Positions 48,534 through 58,591 of a stretch of 64,000 nt of DNA are shown here, in pieces. The position numbers and the translations under genes were made by a program. Within the stretch, counting starts at the first letter, position 1, and every line of letters begins with the position of its first letter. Below the pieces are notes generated by a model. It was not told the DNA's origin. It saw only the letters and a list, made by a program, of their open reading frames with translations, and searched no databases. This DNA comes from Maea johnstoni (Eukaryota; Annelida; Polychaeta; Spionida; Magelonidae): assembly GCA_963942565.1 (NCBI GenBank), contig OZ012690.1, forward strand, positions 6,930,086 through 6,994,085. Reading direction: 5' to 3'.

Positions 48534-48665
48534 CCACAGTCCAGCTCCAAGGTTACATAGAAAGTTGTTACATTGTCGTTTCCCTATCTGTGGAGAGTAA
48601 AGTTGTGTTCGCTATGTTATATTTGGTTGAAAATCTGAATGTTAACACGATGCATAACTACAAGC
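48534..48665 (+). ncRNA. H/ACA snoRNA copy 14 (intron 6)
   Basis: Member of the GTTGTTACATTG subgroup, H box AGAGTA followed by AAG, ACA-AGC end. It is nearly a duplicate of copy 13 in its spacer and second hairpin but keeps the H box. Confidence 0.68.
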
Positions 48666-48733
48666 ATTGAGCAGATCTTGACACATTTAGTACTCTAGTA
48701 ATGTTTTTGATGACTAATAGATTCTTTAGAAAA

Positions 48734-48860
48734 CCACAGTCCAGCTCCAAGGTTACATAGAAGGTTGTTACATTGTCGTTTCCCTATCTGTGGAGAGTAA
48801 TGTTGTGTTCGATGTTATATTTGGAAAATCTGAATGTTAACACGATGCATAACTACAAAA
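48734..48860 (+). ncRNA. H/ACA snoRNA copy 15 (intron 6), shortened hairpin 2
   Basis: Last of cluster B. Hairpin 2 is about 5 nt shorter (TTCGATGTTATATTTGGAAAA) but keeps GTTGTG/CATAAC and ends ACA-AAA. After it the repeat spacer stops. Confidence 0.62.
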
Positions 48861-49079
48861 GTTTATCAGTTCTTGACCAGTCATTATTGTGTCCAACATA
48901 CTGAGTGTTGCTATAATTTTATGGTAAAGTAATAATTGCATTGTATCATTTCATGACAAGCCTCTTTAACTTGATTGTTTTTGGTTGTCTGATATGAAAG
49001 TGAGGAACTGTTGTTCACACTGTTTCTTTCTTTTTCTGCAACCCGGTTTTCTATTAAGAATTGCAAGGAATTTATTTAT

Positions 49080-50131
49080 ACTAGCAGGCCCCCGTGCACA
49101 GCACGGGTTTGGATTCTACGTCATATTCACTGATGCGCAGGCGATTTAGAAATTAAGAAACAACTAAGTCAAGGTATACCCCCCCCCCCCTCTAATTTAC
49201 ACAGTATTTTTAAGAAAGGGAATTTCAAATTGAACATCAAGTGGAAGATGAGAGGATAATTGATGAATCAAAGAGTGGAAGAATTGGAATAAAAGAGAGC
49301 AAGAATCAGCTTCCATTCAATTCACAGGATTTCTTTTCCCCCACCCTCCCTTTTTCCCCCTCCCTCAATAACTCTAAGAAGTCATAAAAGTCTTAGTGAA
49401 ATATAAATTGGACTCGCCACCAGCAGCTCTCGCAACATGACCTGTGGTATGGGCCACATATGGGGATCCACTGATATACCCTGCTTGTAGCCAATGGATA
49501 CAATATTTTTGAATAGCATAGCCGTTAATTGCCCAAGTGCAGCACTGATTACACAGCAGACAGGTAAGGCACACTTGGCAACACAATGTGTGTACAGTGT
49601 GCACTGGGCTGTATGTGATTGTCACTGACTGCTCCCTGTCTCTCACCACTGCTGTGATTCAAATCCTAGCTTGGGCATGTGAGAAAGTTGCCAGTTGTGA
49701 CTTCTGCTTAGGCAGTGGATTTTGCCAGAATTACAATAAAAAAGTAAATATATACAATAAGGAGATGGAGGGAAATATAATCTTAAAAAAGGAAAACGGG
49801 GTGCACAAACTAAGTGAGAAGAAATAAATTCATAGGATACAGAGATATATACGATACAAAAAGGGATATCGTTGAATGTAAACGATCATGCAAAGCAATA
49901 CCAAAAATCCAAAGAAAAAGAAAAGTAAAAGGAGAGAGAAATATACAGATCTGAAGTTTTAATATAGGCTTGAAACAGTTGAAAGGAATTCTTAATGTTG
50001 CGACAGGACTTTAAGGGATTACAGAATCAACTCAAAAAATTCAAATAAATAATAAAAAAATGCTCTGCTAATTAAATATGATCCCCCCCCCCCTATCAAA
50101 ATATGGGACTTCAAAAGAATTTGTTGCGAAG

Positions 50132-50168
<37 letters not shown>

Positions 50169-50920
50169 AGTAAAGCAATAAAAAAAATGCTTCATAAATC
50201 AGGTAACTCAAGCCAAGTGGAGAGAGATGACAAAAAGTAAATACAGAAGAAAGAAATTGCAAATTATGATAAAATGAACAAATCAGACTTCTAAATAGAA
50301 TACAAAAAGGAAAAAAATACAAACATTATGGGCAGAAAAAGCAAAGTAATGAGGTAAAGATATGGTACACATACAATATATATACAATAAGCAATATATA
50401 GTATATCTCTCCAATTTTTTGAAAAATTGAGGTATTAAATGCCAAAAATTCAAAAAAATAACCACCATCTACACTCCCCTGGCAAAAGGTCCACAGGGGC
50501 AGTTTAGATCGGCATCGCGTATGTGCCTCGGAGTCGGCATTTTAAAATTCCAAAACTGGAACAGGAATATCTGCCCCCACCCAAACCCAAACTTATGATG
50601 TGCATGTGCGGTATTTATCACCTGAATTCTTGAATTTCTTTATATTACCCCATAATTTCTATATATATCAGCAAAAAAATAATTTCAACATGGTAGACCA
50701 GTATTTAAGGCAGTGACAGTATCTCTGAAAGGATCAATTTAGCAAAGAAAGATACTAATTTTGGAGCAGGAGATGTTCATTACATGAATTGCATTATTTT
50801 TTCAAAAAGTTAATGACCCCATGATTGAAAGTTGTTTTGAAGACCCTTCGGCCATTTAAGAGAAAACCCAAATATAGAATGCAGTGGAGCAAATTTATGA
50901 GAATACAGAGATAATGGGTT
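49080..50920. other. Intron 6 repeat debris
   Basis: Starts CTAGCAGGCCCCCGTGCACAG, a possible element end. It holds a poly-C run (49180), an (AG)n tract (50138-50166) and a SINE-like patch near 49600-49740. No coding. Confidence 0.5.
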
Positions 50921-51490
50921 AAAGAATGATGTAGTAGATTTTTGCAACATTATATTGTTTTATAGATCCAGTTGTATCATATTGTATGAAATACATTGTT
51001 GCTGCAATTGTATCATTTCAAATGTAGACAGTTGTCATTGCTCTGTTGTCCTTCGTACCCACCCAAGACTTTTTCCCAAATGTAAAAGTGCTCATAAATG
51101 CCCCCGATGGGCAAATAAATGCTCCCACTCCCCCAAGCCCACCCCACCCAAAGATCCACACACAGTGGGATCAGAGACAGAGAGAGATACGGACATAATG
51201 GGTTAAAGAATGAAGCAGTAGATTTTTGCAACATTGTATTATTTTATAGATCCAGTTGTATCATATCATATGAAATACATTGTTGCAGCAATTGTATCAT
51301 TACACAGACAGTCATCGCTCTTCCATCCTCTTTACACACCCAGGACCTTTTTCCTTATAAAAAAGCAAATATGCCACCGATGGGCAAATTAATGTTCAAA
51401 CAGCCCCCTTCCAACCCTCGCCCAAAGATCCACAGCAGCAGTTGGGACCGGCGAGGCGCAGTCACTGAGCCTATTCCAAAAAACCACCTC
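50920..51490. repeat. Tandem duplication of ~285 bp (intron 6)
   Basis: Two adjacent units starting GGGTTAAAGAATGA (about 50918 and 51200) share GTAGATTTTTGCAACATT, AGATCCAGTTGTATCAT and GATGGGCAAAT, at roughly 80% identity. Confidence 0.85.
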
Positions 51491-51566
51491 CCAAAGTCGG
51501 TATTTATATAATGATGATGCCCCTTTTCAATGAGATTTCCATTCTTGCTAATGTTGTAAGAATTCG

Positions 51567-51779
51567 TTCAACCCTTATAATGCTGGTGGCTAATTTGGCC
51601 ACTGCAGAATGAAGCAAATATAATGAAAAATGACTGAAACCCTGGCACGGGTACTCATCTGACAGTACTCAGCTAGCGCTATCCAATGAATACCAACATG
51701 GCAAGTTTCAGATAGTTTTCAAACATCTTTTCATCCTCATGCTTTGGATGAAAGTACTCGCAGCATTTGAAGGGTTGAA
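51567..51779 (+). mobile_element. TTAA MITE family 1 (intron 6)
   Basis: TTCAACCCTTATAATGCTGG to GCATTTGAAGGGTTGAA, 114 bp before exon 7; both TTAA ends have become TTCAA/TTGAA. Confidence 0.72.
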
Positions 51780-51892
51780 TTGATTGTTTTCGTTTGTCTG
51801 TACAGAAAGTAATCAGCTGTTTTTCACACTGTTTTTTTTTCCTGCTTCATTTAGTAATGTTTTAACTTATTTTCTCTTTGTTCTCATAGCAG

Positions 51893-52060
51893 GGTCGGAC
51901 TCCATGAACTGGAGGGAGCGTGGATCGGACGACAACCCTCACAGCCCCAGAGATAGGGGGAGCTACCGAGGCCGCGGGAGGGGCAGGGGCCGGGGGAGAG
52001 GAAGAGGGGGCAGAGGAGGAGGCATCGCAAGGACCACAAGTGAGGATTACTCAGAAAACA
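51893..52060 (+). CDS. LARP1: LARP1 coding exon 7 (RG-rich region)
   Basis: A 168-nt exon ending at AAAACA|GTAAGG. It encodes GSDSMNWRERGSDDNPHSP followed by an RGRGRGRGRGRGGRGGG run, the RG-rich RNA-binding segment that precedes the La motif in LARP1. The acceptor is a tandem TAGCAG (NAGNAG) site, so 51890 is an equally readable start that adds one alanine codon without changing frame. It ends in phase 1 and joins exon 8 to give EN-EEFFVDP. Confidence 0.88.
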
Positions 52061-52119
52061 GTAAGGAGGCACCCTGATACCAAACAATCAGGCTGCAAGG
52101 TTTCATTCGTGTGCACTAG

Positions 52120-53410
52120 TTAGTCTAGAATTAGATCTAGGTTTCTGACTCTACTCATATTGCTGTGTGGGCTACTGTGTTCAAGCCTTCATCTGGTGTG
52201 CTGCACCTAACCAGGGTTCGACTTTCCCAGGGGCCCAGGGGCATATGCCCCCAGATTTTGCTGTGGGCCCCTAGATTTTTCAAACTGGGGGCCCGAAGTG
52301 GTATGTAAAATAACCAGAAATCCTTTTTTCATCCACTAATACTTATCTAAAGATCTTTTCGGGCCCCTAGATTTCAATCTGCTAACTACTACTATAAAAC
52401 ATTATTTTGTCTGTGATTAAACCTAGGTTTCTGATTCTACTCGTGCTTTGTGGGCTACTGTGTTCAAGCCATCATCTAATGTACTGCAATTAAATCCTAT
52501 AAAACAATAGTTAGTCTAGGATTAAATCTAGTTTTTCTGACTCTACTTATGCTGTGTGGGCAACTATGGTCAAGCCATCAGCTGGTGTGCTGCACTCAAC
52601 TACTACTATAGTGCAGTAGTTAGTCTAGTATTAGATCTAGGTTTCTGACTACTGTAACTGCTATGTAGGCTACTGTGTTCAAGCCATCACCTGGTGTGCT
52701 GCACTAAAACTACTACTATAGTGCAGTAGCGAGTCTAGCATTAGATCTAGATTTCTGACTACTTTTGATTTGTGGGCTACTGTATTCAAACCATCAACAG
52801 GTGTGTTGCACCTTACTACTACTATAAGACAATTTAGTTTGTCTTGGATTAAATCTAGATTTTTGACTCCACTCTTGCTGTGTGGGCTTCTGCTTTCAAG
52901 CCATCATCTGGTGTGCTGCACTTTAAATCAACTGGTATAATCTTAGATGACCAAACACAAGTGGATTCGAAACCAGCTGGTCAACCTGAACAAGCTAGCC
53001 TCAACCAATGTCAACTAATAACCGCTAATAGCCCAAAATTGGTTCTCTGTGCATCCCAAGCTGATTCTGGAGATAAGGTTTCTCTGTAATATAATCGATA
53101 CGAGAGCCCTGATTGGTCCTTGTTCCCACGTGACCTTGCGCTGATGCCATATCTGGTACTCCTGGCATGAGTTCATCTCTTCGCTATAGGGCATATAGTA
53201 ATTGGTCTCTCCCTACATATCCATTCTTTTCTTCATCGAAGGTATAATGCAGTAGTTAGTCTAGCATTAGATCTAGGTTTCTGACTACTGTCACTGCTGT
53301 GTAGGCTACTGTGGTCAAGCCATCATATGGTGTGCTGCACTCAACCACTACTATGATGCAGTAGTTAGTCTAGCATTAGATCTAGGTTTCTGACTACTGT
53401 CACTGATAAA
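52120..53410. repeat. ~117-bp minisatellite of intron 7, interrupted
   Basis: About seven units marked by TTAGTCTAG(C/A)ATTAGATC, GGTTTCTGACT and TTCAAGCCATCATCTGG. The array is broken at about 52216-52390 (a GGGCCCC-rich insert) and 52925-53245. It begins about 60 bp after the exon 7 donor. Intron 7 is the only intron between 5 and 10 without snoRNA cores. Confidence 0.82.
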
Positions 53411-54902
53411 GATACTAGACTGACAATTAAACATTTATCAAAAGTAAACCTCTGTTTTTGTAATAGAAGAAGTAGCATTACAGTAGCAATACAATAGAAA
53501 GAGTATGTTGAATAAAATTAAAGAGATGACTTAGCTTGAACACAGTATTGCCTGGCATTATCTGTCTTTTCTTATAATCTAAATTACTTCTTAAGTAAAG
53601 GTACTTAAGAAGATTTTTTTAAGCGGTTGAAAATTTTATCTCCATTCATCCATATTTTACAAGTTATTTCTAATTTTGTCTTTGTGAATGAGTTACTTGA
53701 AAAATGTCAAATACATGTAGGGATTTGAGCCTAGTCTTTTCGCTCACAATACCGTTTTTCTGACGACCATTTGACTTATATTTGTCGGGAAGACGTTTCT
53801 TTTCGCTTGTGCACTCTGGGACCTGCGTAGAGGTTAGTTTCTTTGCATTTTGTGCAGTTTGAACGTTGACGGCCACATGTCATTTCAAATTTAAAATGAA
53901 TCTTGCAGTTGGATTTCATGTTGCTTGGTTACGGGCTGCTCCTTGTCTCACATCTCTCTCTCTCTCTGTACACTGTATCAATTCACCACTGTCTTTATTA
54001 TATATACACTTGACATCACAATAACCCATAAATACTTCAGAATTCTAGGTATTGGTCTCTGTATCTTGATGCTTTGACAATAACTTTGGTATTGAAAATG
54101 ATTTTAAAACATATTTGAAGGAGAGTTAAAGGACAGTGTTCTAATTAACATCCTTCCCTTAAATGAATTCCAACTTTTGCTTGGAAAGATTTAATCGAAA
54201 TTGTCAGCCTGCTTTTAACCCGCTTCAGGTACCGGTATATATTTTCAGAACTGATACATAGGAAGTTACCAGTGAAAACTTGTACCCTTTTCTCCACATA
54301 AATTTAGTCAATATATTAATTCAATTAGGGTTTTGTGTGTTCAAAATAAGCATAATGATATTGAAACAATTGTAGTTGGATCTTGGATAAATGGTGACAG
54401 ATCATTGGTGGGTTAACACCATATGAATCTTTCAACTAGATGCTAAACATACCTTTATGATAATACTAATGATTATTATAAGTGTGGTCCATAATTGAAA
54501 CACATTAATTTTTTAGATGTCCCTAAAATTAACTTTTCTGAAGACTCCCTGCCTCAGAGTGAGTATTGGAAAGAAAGAGAAAGAGTACCACTCAAAAATG
54601 ATCTTAGGATGCGGTTTTATATAACCTATTGTCCTTAAAGTAATTACAACAGGGCAACCTGCAATTCAAAATGAGGTCAACCAAAATTAAGACAAAAAAA
54701 TCAAGAACTGTGATACTCGGATTCTGATTCTAAATTTATCATATTGTTGAAGAAAAAATAAGTAAAATTTGTTTATAACAATAAGAAAATTGAAACAAAA
54801 ATAATTAGACTTCGATATTTTCCCTTAGTTTTGATATGTAAGAAGTTCACTTAAAAACTCAAATTTGACTCTTGTTGAAATGCTGTTTTTGTATTTTCTC
54901 AG
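53411..54902. other. Rest of intron 7, nothing recognised
   Basis: AT-rich, one short (TC)n tract near 53955. No exon, RNA or repeat end seen. Confidence 0.55.
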
Positions 54903-55041
54903 ATGAGGAATTCTTTGTGGATCCAGCCTCAGCACCTATTATGCAGAGTTTTCAAGCAGGACCGGTATTTTTCGGCGGTATTTCTGGATACGGGAACCAG
55001 GTCGACGAAAGCATGTTAAAGGACTACATCAGAAAACAAAT
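54903..55041 (+). CDS. LARP1: LARP1 coding exon 8 (start of La motif)
   Basis: A 139-nt exon, acceptor TTTTCTCAG and donor CAAAT|GTAAGT, phase 1 to 2. Its 3' end reads VDESMLKDYIRKQ, matching VDQELLKDYIKRQ at the entry of the LARP1 La motif. The upstream part (FFVDPASAPIMQSFQAGPVFFGG) is less conserved. The last ~50 nt of the exon, its donor and ~30 nt of intron are repeated twice more just downstream with an 82-bp period. Confidence 0.92.
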
Positions 55042-55073
55042 GTAAGTTGCAAAAGTCAGAAATATCTTATTCA

Positions 55074-55210
55074 AGAAACCAGGTCAATGAGAGTGTGTTA
55101 AAGGACTACATCGGAAAACAAATGTAAGTAATAAAAGTCAGAAATATCTTATTCAAGAAACCAGGTTGATGGAACATGTTAAAGGACTACTTCAGAAAAC
55201 AAATGTAGGC
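55074..55210 (+). repeat. Two extra copies of the exon 8 tail and donor
   Basis: The block GGGAACCAGG…AAACAAATGTAAGT at 54992-55073 (exon 8 end, donor and start of intron) recurs at 55074-55155 and, cut short, from 55156. The period is 82 bp. The second unit keeps a donor-like AAATGTAAGTA; the third reads AAATGTAGGC. Divergence from the true exon is about one base in eight, so they are not new. They could act as decoy donors. Confidence 0.85.
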
Positions 55211-55229
55211 TATGACAGTCAGTCAGGAA

Positions 55230-55361
55230 CCACAGTCCAGCTCCAAGGTTACATAGAAGGTTGTAACGTTGCCGTTTCCCTTACTGTGGAGAGTAATGTT
55301 GTGTTCGCTATGTTACATTTGGCTAAAAATCTGAATGTTAACACGATGCATAACTACAATA
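55230..55361 (+). ncRNA. H/ACA snoRNA copy 16 (intron 8), solitary flanks
   Basis: Core conserved with TGTAAC upper stem, GCCGTTTCCCTTACTGTGG pocket side, H box AGAGTA and ACA-ATA end. Both flanks are unrelated to the array spacers: it follows the exon 8 tail repeats and is followed after 36 bp by a hAT-like MITE. Confidence 0.72.
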
Positions 55362-55397
55362 GGCAATCCGGTCTTGACATGAGTATTGATATAATAC

Positions 55398-55827
55398 TAG
55401 GATTGTCATTGATAAGGAATTCTTACCGATTCGATTTTCGAAAAGAAAATTACCGATACGGTACTTCGATTCGATTTGAATCGATACGAATTTGAATTAC
55501 CTGTAGTCGCTTATTTTGACGTTGTCGCCAGCGACTGGCTCAAGCGGCATGGCGGCGGTTAGAGCGAGAGGTCGTTACATGACCTTTTGACCCTCCCCCA
55601 CACATGCGCATAGCCGTATACTGCATGTGTGTGACTTACGGTAGCATCCCATGTTACGAGCGGCATGTAGTCAGCGACAGGCAGGTGATTTACAGCATTT
55701 TATCGTCTTTATTAATTATTTTGTATTATTTTCTTATGAATCGATATCTTGGGACGTCCAACATATCGATAATCGACAAGGATTTCCTGCCGATTCACCG
55801 ATACGGGCAGTATCGATGACAGCCCTA
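55398..55827. mobile_element. hAT-like MITE (intron 8)
   Basis: Ends TAGGATTGTCATTGATAAGG and ATCGATGACAGCCCTA; flanks TATAATAC / GATAATAC match at 7 of 8. It separates snoRNA copies 16 and 17. Confidence 0.85.
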
Positions 55828-55881
55828 GATAATACAAGTTGCTGATCAGTTAAAATCCTTCATTAAGTAATTGTCAGGAAA

Positions 55882-56013
55882 CCACAGTCCAGCTCCAAGG
55901 TTACATAGAAGGTTGTAACGTTGCCGTTTCCCTATCTGTGGAGAGAAATGTTGTGTTCGCTATGTTATATTTGGTTGAAAATCTGAATGTTAACACGAAG
56001 CATAACTACAATC
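55882..56013 (+). ncRNA. H/ACA snoRNA copy 17 (intron 8)
   Basis: H box is AGAGAA, still ANANNA. Upper stem TGTAAC pairs fully, and GAAGCATAACTACAATC closes the RNA. Flanks differ from cluster A/B spacers. Confidence 0.72.
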
Positions 56014-56116
56014 ATTCTTCAGATCTTTACAATTAAAGACCTAATATTCAGAAAGTTATTAATGGAGGTTGCCAGTATGGTTGTTGCATAATAAAAATAA
56101 TAATAATAATATGAAA

Positions 56117-56248
56117 CCACAGTCCAGCTCCAAGGTTACATAGAAGGTTGTAGCGTTGTCGTTTCCCTATCTGTGGAGAGTAATGTTGTGTTCGCTATGT
56201 TACATTTGGCTACAAATCTGAATGTTAACACGATGCACAACTACATGC
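56117..56248 (+). ncRNA. H/ACA snoRNA copy 18 (intron 8)
   Basis: The 3' strand of the hairpin 2 base is CACAAC instead of CATAAC, turning the G-U of GTTGTG/CATAAC into a G-C pair. H box AGAGTA is intact and the end is ACA-TGC. Confidence 0.73.
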
Positions 56249-56313
56249 TTTGAACAGATCCTGACATATTTAGTATTGTAGTGTTTTTGATGACAAAATG
56301 ATTTTTTAGAAAA

Positions 56314-56430
56314 CCACAGTCCAGCTCCAAGGTTACATAGAAGGTTGTGACGTTGTCGTTTCCCTATCTGTGGAGAGTAATGTTGTGTTCGCTATGTTAC
56401 ATTTGGTCATAAGGCAGGATGTTAACAATC
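56314..56430 (+). ncRNA. H/ACA snoRNA copy 19 (intron 8), 3' end lost
   Basis: Hairpin 1 (TGTGAC still pairs with GTTACA) and H box AGAGTA are normal. From about 56405 the sequence departs (GGTCATAAGGCAGG), and no ACA follows GTTAACA. It ends about 140 bp before exon 9. Probably inactive. Confidence 0.45.
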
Positions 56431-56573
56431 TTATACCATTTTGATATATGTAGTATATTATTTCATCAGTTTTGTTTGAGATTCACCAATCTAAATTGTT
56501 TATATATCTTCATTATATATCTTCTCTATGGAATATACTTCAATATATTTATTGTGGTATTTTCATATTTCAG

Positions 56574-56718
56574 TGAATATTACTTCAGCACTGATAACTT
56601 GGCGAGGGATTTCTTCTTGCGGAGGAAAATGGAGAAAGGTGGCTGGATACCTATGAGTCTTATTGCAAGCTTTCATCGTGTGCAAGCTCTAAGCCAGGAT
56701 GTCAACAAGATCATTGAG
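56574..56718 (+). CDS. LARP1: LARP1 coding exon 9 (La motif core)
   Basis: A 145-nt exon, acceptor CATATTTCAG and donor GAG|GTATGG, phase 2 to 0. It encodes [19 protein letters not shown] followed by [15 protein letters not shown] and [15 protein letters not shown]. This is close to the vertebrate LARP1 La motif and is diagnostic for the LARP1 subfamily (RDFFLRRKM and ASFHRVQAL blocks). The La motif folds as a winged helix that binds RNA 3' ends and A-rich sequence. It is the strongest single piece of evidence for gene identity. Confidence 0.97.
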
Positions 56719-56767
56719 GTATGGCCAAATGATTCACAACAGAATAGTTACAAAAAGTGGTCATCGT

Positions 56768-56797
56768 ATCATCATCATCATCATCATCATCATCATT
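56768..56797. repeat. (CAT)10 microsatellite (intron 9)
   Basis: Pure CAT triplets 50 bp after the exon 9 donor. Confidence 0.95.
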
Positions 56798-56830
56798 GAA
56801 TGTGTTCTGCATCTTTAACATCTTTGAAAA

Positions 56831-57064
56831 TCTAAAAAAAAAAAGTTGTTTGTTTCCTGTAACCCTACCCTAACAAGTTTTTATTCAAAAAAATCCCTAC
56901 CCTAAAGTTTTTATCGCCCTCCCAACTCCCAATCAACGTAAAACATGCATAAAACACACATTTTTGACCAAAAAAATAATGCAAAAAAAAATATTTTTAC
57001 CGACCTACCTACCCTATTTTTTTTCGGGCCGTTACAGGAAACAAACAATTTATTTTTTAGACCT
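56831..57064. mobile_element. MITE with AGGCCT ends (intron 9)
   Basis: Full-length copy starting 33 bp after a (CAT)n tract and about 110 bp after exon 9; the terminal bases are slightly decayed. Confidence 0.8.
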
Positions 57065-57292
57065 ATGATGATTCACAACAATAATTACAAAGGTGGTCAT
57101 TATATAATCATCTTCATTATTTTCCTCATCGTCATCTTGTCAATAATTGTCAACCCGTCGACATTATCAGCCACATTATCATCAACCAATCATACAATGT
57201 GTTTCCTGTCTGCATCTTTGACACCTTTGAAAATAGTCTGGAAACAAGTAACGATCTACAAACCATTTAAAGGAGAATAATTCAGTACTTCA

Positions 57293-57392
57293 GTAGCGTT
57301 GTCGTTTCCCTATCTGTGGAGAGTAATGTTGTGTTCGCTATGTTACACTTGGCTAAAAATCTTGAGTGTTAACATGATGCATAACTACAATC
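57293..57392 (+). ncRNA. H/ACA snoRNA copy 20 (intron 9), 5' truncated
   Basis: Starts inside hairpin 1 at GTAGCGTTGTCG, so CCACAG and the upper stem 5' strand are missing. H box AGAGTA, hairpin 2 and ACA-ATC are intact. Probably inactive as a two-hairpin RNA. Confidence 0.45.
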
Positions 57393-57602
57393 TGTAACCT
57401 GATCTTGACATTAAAATGAGGGATTCATGTAGATAGTAAGAGGTTTGTATATTGCTTATGAATTCTCATTTGTAACAAATAAACGTATCTTGTCCCATAT
57501 GAATGCATCAATATGAAATCCCTAAGAGGAAGTTGTCTTTAATGTAGTATTGTCAATAATATTGATTTATAATTTTTGATGACAAATTGATCCTTATGAA
57601 AA

Positions 57603-57735
57603 CCACAGTCCAGCTCCAGGGTTACATTGAAAGTTGTTACGTTGTTGTTTCCCTAACTGTGGAGAGTAATGTTGTGTTCGCTATGTTACATTTGGCTAAA
57701 AAATCTAAATGTTAACACGATGCATAACTGCAAGC
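57603..57735 (+). ncRNA. H/ACA snoRNA copy 21 (intron 9), ACA changed
   Basis: Several changes (CCAGGGTTACATTGAAAG, GTTGTTGTTTCCC, CCTAACTGTGG). H box AGAGTA is kept, but the end reads CATAACTGCAAGC, so ACA has become GCA. Likely non-functional. Confidence 0.48.
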
Positions 57736-57796
57736 ATTGATCAGATCTTGACATATCTAGTATTGTAGTGACTTTGAAGACTGATTCTTTAGAAAA

Positions 57797-57928
57797 CCAC
57801 AGTCCAGCTCCAAGGTTACATAGAAGGTTGTAGCGTTGTCGTTTCCCTATCTGTGGAGAGTAATGTTGTGTTCGCTATGTTATATTTGGTTGAAAATCTG
57901 AATGTTAACACGAAGCATAACTACAATC
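57797..57928 (+). ncRNA. H/ACA snoRNA copy 22 (intron 9)
   Basis: Consensus hairpin 1 and H box AGAGTA. Hairpin 2 carries TTGGTTGAAAAT and GAAGCATAAC, and the end is ACA-ATC. It resembles copy 17 in both hairpin 2 and its 3' flank, suggesting one arose from the other. Confidence 0.73.
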
Positions 57929-58102
57929 ATACTTCAGATCTTGACATTATAATGAGGGATTCATGTAGATAGCCAGTTTGCTACAGTTTGCATATTGCAT
58001 GAATTCTCATGTATAATGAAAAAATGAACATAAAAGTTAAAAAGTTATCAGTGGAGGTAGCCAGTATGGTTAGTGCAGAATAGAAAATGATATCATATGA
58101 AA

Positions 58103-58235
58103 CCACAGTCCAGCTCCAAGGTTACATAGAAGGTTGTAGCGTTGTCGTTTCCCTATCTGTGGAGAGTAATGTTGTGTTCGCTATGTTACATTTGGCTAAA
58201 AAATCTGAATGTTAACACGAAGCATAACTACAATT
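58103..58235 (+). ncRNA. H/ACA snoRNA copy 23 (intron 9)
   Basis: Consensus hairpin 1, H box AGAGTA, one extra A in the hairpin 2 loop, ACA-ATT end. It is about 360 bp before exon 10 and has a solitary flank. Confidence 0.73.
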
Positions 58236-58464
58236 ATCAAATCCTGATATTAGTAAATAAAAAAAGTTGATATTTGATATTTGGAGGTGGAATAAGGATA
58301 GATTGATGATAGGGAAACCACAATGTCATAATGAAAATATAAACATTGAATATATTAGCTATGATTCCTTGAGAAAAAAAGTGACACAAATTGACTTACA
58401 TTTGGGACTATACAAGAATGAATGATTGTCTAGCCAAGCCTGGCTGTAAATGGCCGAAAAAGTG

Positions 58465-58550
58465 AAGTTGTGAAATAAAAAAATCAATTAGTTTATCTCT
58501 TTTGTAGTCCCTAAAGGAGATTACTGAATTAGAGCTCTGGGAAGATAGTT
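58465..58550 (+). pseudogene. Decayed copy of the exon 10 acceptor and 5' end
   Basis: The 86-bp stretch from AAGTTGTGAAA through CTCTTTTGTAG|TCCCTAAAGGAG to GGAAGATAG matches the block that begins at 58551 and runs into exon 10. The exon-like part (58508-58550) translates SLKEITELELWEDS and then reaches a stop. If the TTTTGTAG acceptor were used, the La-motif end would be replaced by a short tail, so it could serve as a poison acceptor; otherwise it is a passive duplicate. Confidence 0.8.
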
Positions 58551-58591
58551 AAGTTGTGAAAAAGAAATTAATTCATTTCTCTTTTTTGCAG

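Noticed and set aside
51920-52123. Alternative frames through the RG-rich exon.
   Set aside because: They are shadows of exon 7; only the RGRG frame joins in phase to both neighbours.
56419-56573. Reading exon 9 as starting further upstream in the same open frame.
   Set aside because: The frame upstream is AT-rich intron with Ile/Tyr/Phe bias, and the TTTCAG acceptor at 56573 joins exactly in phase with exon 8.
58311-58330. GGGAAACCACAATGTCAT as a 32nd snoRNA copy.
   Set aside because: Only CCACA is shared; no hairpin or boxes follow.
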